Source: a bacterium
GTDB lineage: Bacteria; JAMOTN01
DNA length: 15,429 bases
NCBI GenBank assembly: GCA_027062325.1
Contig: JAMOTN010000077.1
Coordinates: 1-15,429, forward strand
Reading direction: 5' to 3'
In this document: positions 14,868 to 15,429 of the stretch, piece after piece
How the letters are laid out: every line of letters starts with the position of its first letter
How positions within the stretch are numbered: the stretch's first letter is position 1
Notes under the pieces: generated by a model
Told to the model about the DNA's origin: nothing
Databases searched by the model: none
The model's input: the letters and a program-made list of their open reading frames with translations, nothing else
Position numbers and translations under genes: made by a program

Positions 14868-14894
14868 ATTTTAACACCAATTGCCCACCTTCAA
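14868..14894 (-). promoter_or_regulatory. Promoter candidate for the flagellar block
   Basis: Read on the minus strand: TTGAAG (-35, 14894-14889), 15 bases, then TAAAAT (-10, 14873-14868) preceded by TG and one base, an extended -10. It lies about 45 bases before the first gene. The spacer is short, which the extended -10 may offset. It looks like a housekeeping promoter rather than a sigma-28 flagellar one. Confidence 0.5.
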
Positions 14895-14935
14895 ACATTC
14901 CCCCTAAACCCTCTCAATTTTGATAAAATGTTTGA
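14891..14935. promoter_or_regulatory. Inverted-repeat operator candidate between divergent promoters
   Basis: Two perfect 9-bp arms, TCAAACATT (14891-14899) and AATGTTTGA (14927-14935), are separated by 27 bases, about 36 bases centre to centre. The left arm overlaps the minus-strand -35 and the right arm overlaps the plus-strand -10. A dimeric regulator bound here could control both directions. Chance occurrence in AT-rich DNA is possible. Confidence 0.4.
14921..14929 (+). promoter_or_regulatory. Extended -10 promoter candidate for the UgpB-like gene
   Basis: TG, one base, then TAAAAT (14924-14929) lies about 37 bases before the ATG of the binding-protein gene. No convincing -35 is seen 17 bases upstream (CCCCTA). 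This is the best plus-strand candidate in the gap. Confidence 0.5.
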
Positions 14936-14965
14936 GATAAAGACTCTTTAAGGGGGGAGCAAAAT

Positions 14966-15429
14966 ATGACAAAGAAATTAATTGCTGCTATGTTAGTTGT
15001 GCTTTTTTCACTTTTCATCACATCTTGTTCTTCTCAACAATCACAAAACATGCAAGGAAAAACCGTAGTAGTTTTTTGGCACGCCATGGGAGGTCCTCTT
15101 GGCAAAACTCTAAAGGAACTTGTAAAACGTTTTAATGACACTCATCCAAAAATATATGTAAAGCTTGAAAATGTTGGTAATTACTCAGTTTTACAGCAAA
15201 AGATAGTAGCTTCTGTTCAAGCTGGAAATCCACCTGACATAGCACAAGCTTATGAATCGTGGACCGTCAACATGGCAGAAGGTGGCCGAATAGTTCCTCT
15301 CCAACAGTTCATTGATGAAGAGAAAGATTTTAACCTTAACGACATCTTTGACGTCTATATAGAAGATGTAACCTATAAAGGGAAAATTCAAGCACTACCA
15401 TTTAACAAGTCTCTTCCTGTGCTTTATTG
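14966..15429 (+). CDS. Solute-binding lipoprotein, UgpB-like (partial, N-terminal 154 residues)
   Basis: Binding protein of an ABC importer, cut by the right edge of the window. The signal peptide ends in the lipobox ITSC, with the lipidated Cys at about residue 21. The mature protein opens with VVVFWHAMGGPLGKTLKEL, followed by VGNYSVLQQKIVASVQAGNPPDIAQAYE, which strongly follows the N-terminal lobe of UgpB, the glycerol-3-phosphate binding protein. Substrate assignment within this group is loose, so sn-glycerol-3-phosphate, its diesters or a sugar are all possible. GGGGGGAG at 14952-14959, six bases before the ATG, decides the start. It points away from the flagellar block and shares its promoter gap. 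Permease genes would be expected just past the window. Confidence 0.88.
   Translation, partial: MTKKLIAAMLVVLFSLFITSCSSQQSQNMQGKTVVVFWHAMGGPLGKTLKELVKRFNDTHPKIYVKLENVGNYSVLQQKIVASVQAGNPPDIAQAYESWTVNMAEGGRIVPLQQFIDEEKDFNLNDIFDVYIEDVTYKGKIQALPFNKSLPVLY

Noticed and set aside
15191-15391. A 66-codon open frame on the minus strand inside the UgpB-like gene.
   Set aside because: It lies wholly opposite a clearly conserved binding-protein sequence, with no ribosome site and no protein-like pattern.

Overview
The window is AT-rich bacterial DNA (roughly 35-40% GC by eye) with genes packed head to tail. Shine-Dalgarno sequences are strong and G-rich (GGAGG, AAGGGGG, GGGGGGAG), and several stop codons lie inside or beside the next gene's ribosome site. 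FliG carries an MFVFEDI motif and a C-terminal tail that look very like those I recall from Thermotoga. Sugar-type ABC import genes with lipoprotein binding proteins lie next to a flagellar cluster. Together this suggests a motile thermophile of the Thermotogota or a similar deep lineage such as Caldisericota. That placement is an inference, not something the sequence proves.

Layout. (1) 1-3362, minus strand: a compact gene set read as nadK (NAD kinase), an unrecognised 164-aa protein, an ABC ATPase, its ABC-2 type membrane partner, and a membrane protein cut by the window edge. (2) 3511-6498, plus strand: a carbohydrate-type ABC importer made of two MalF/MalG-like permeases and a lipoprotein binding protein, with no ATPase gene. 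(3) 6502-6558: two adjacent hairpins between converging genes, one suited to stop each strand. (4) 6577-14824, minus strand: an eight-gene flagellar block read as exported HhH+TPR protein, exported helical protein, fliG, fliH, fliI, fliJ, a MotE-like protein, and a very large exported 811-aa protein of unknown function. (5) 14966-15429, plus strand: the start of a UgpB-like binding protein that runs off the window.

How it works together. FliG is the rotor ring protein. FliH, FliI and FliJ form the ATPase complex of the flagellar export apparatus, and the MotE-like protein probably supports stator or motor assembly. The two exported proteins ahead of fliG and the 811-aa protein behind the MotE-like gene belong to no flagellar family I recognise. 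They share the operon's strand and spacing, so they are the best candidates for an undescribed part of this organism's motility or envelope apparatus. The 811-aa gene follows a 114-base gap with its own promoter candidate, so it may also be expressed separately.

The divergent gap at 14825-14965 holds promoter candidates for both directions and a perfect 9-bp inverted repeat. One arm touches each promoter, which could link transport and motility expression. Where a strong ribosome site lies just inside a longer open frame, I chose the inner start and say so. No tRNA, rRNA, CRISPR array, insertion sequence or integrase was seen, and no gene-free stretch exceeds 300 bases.
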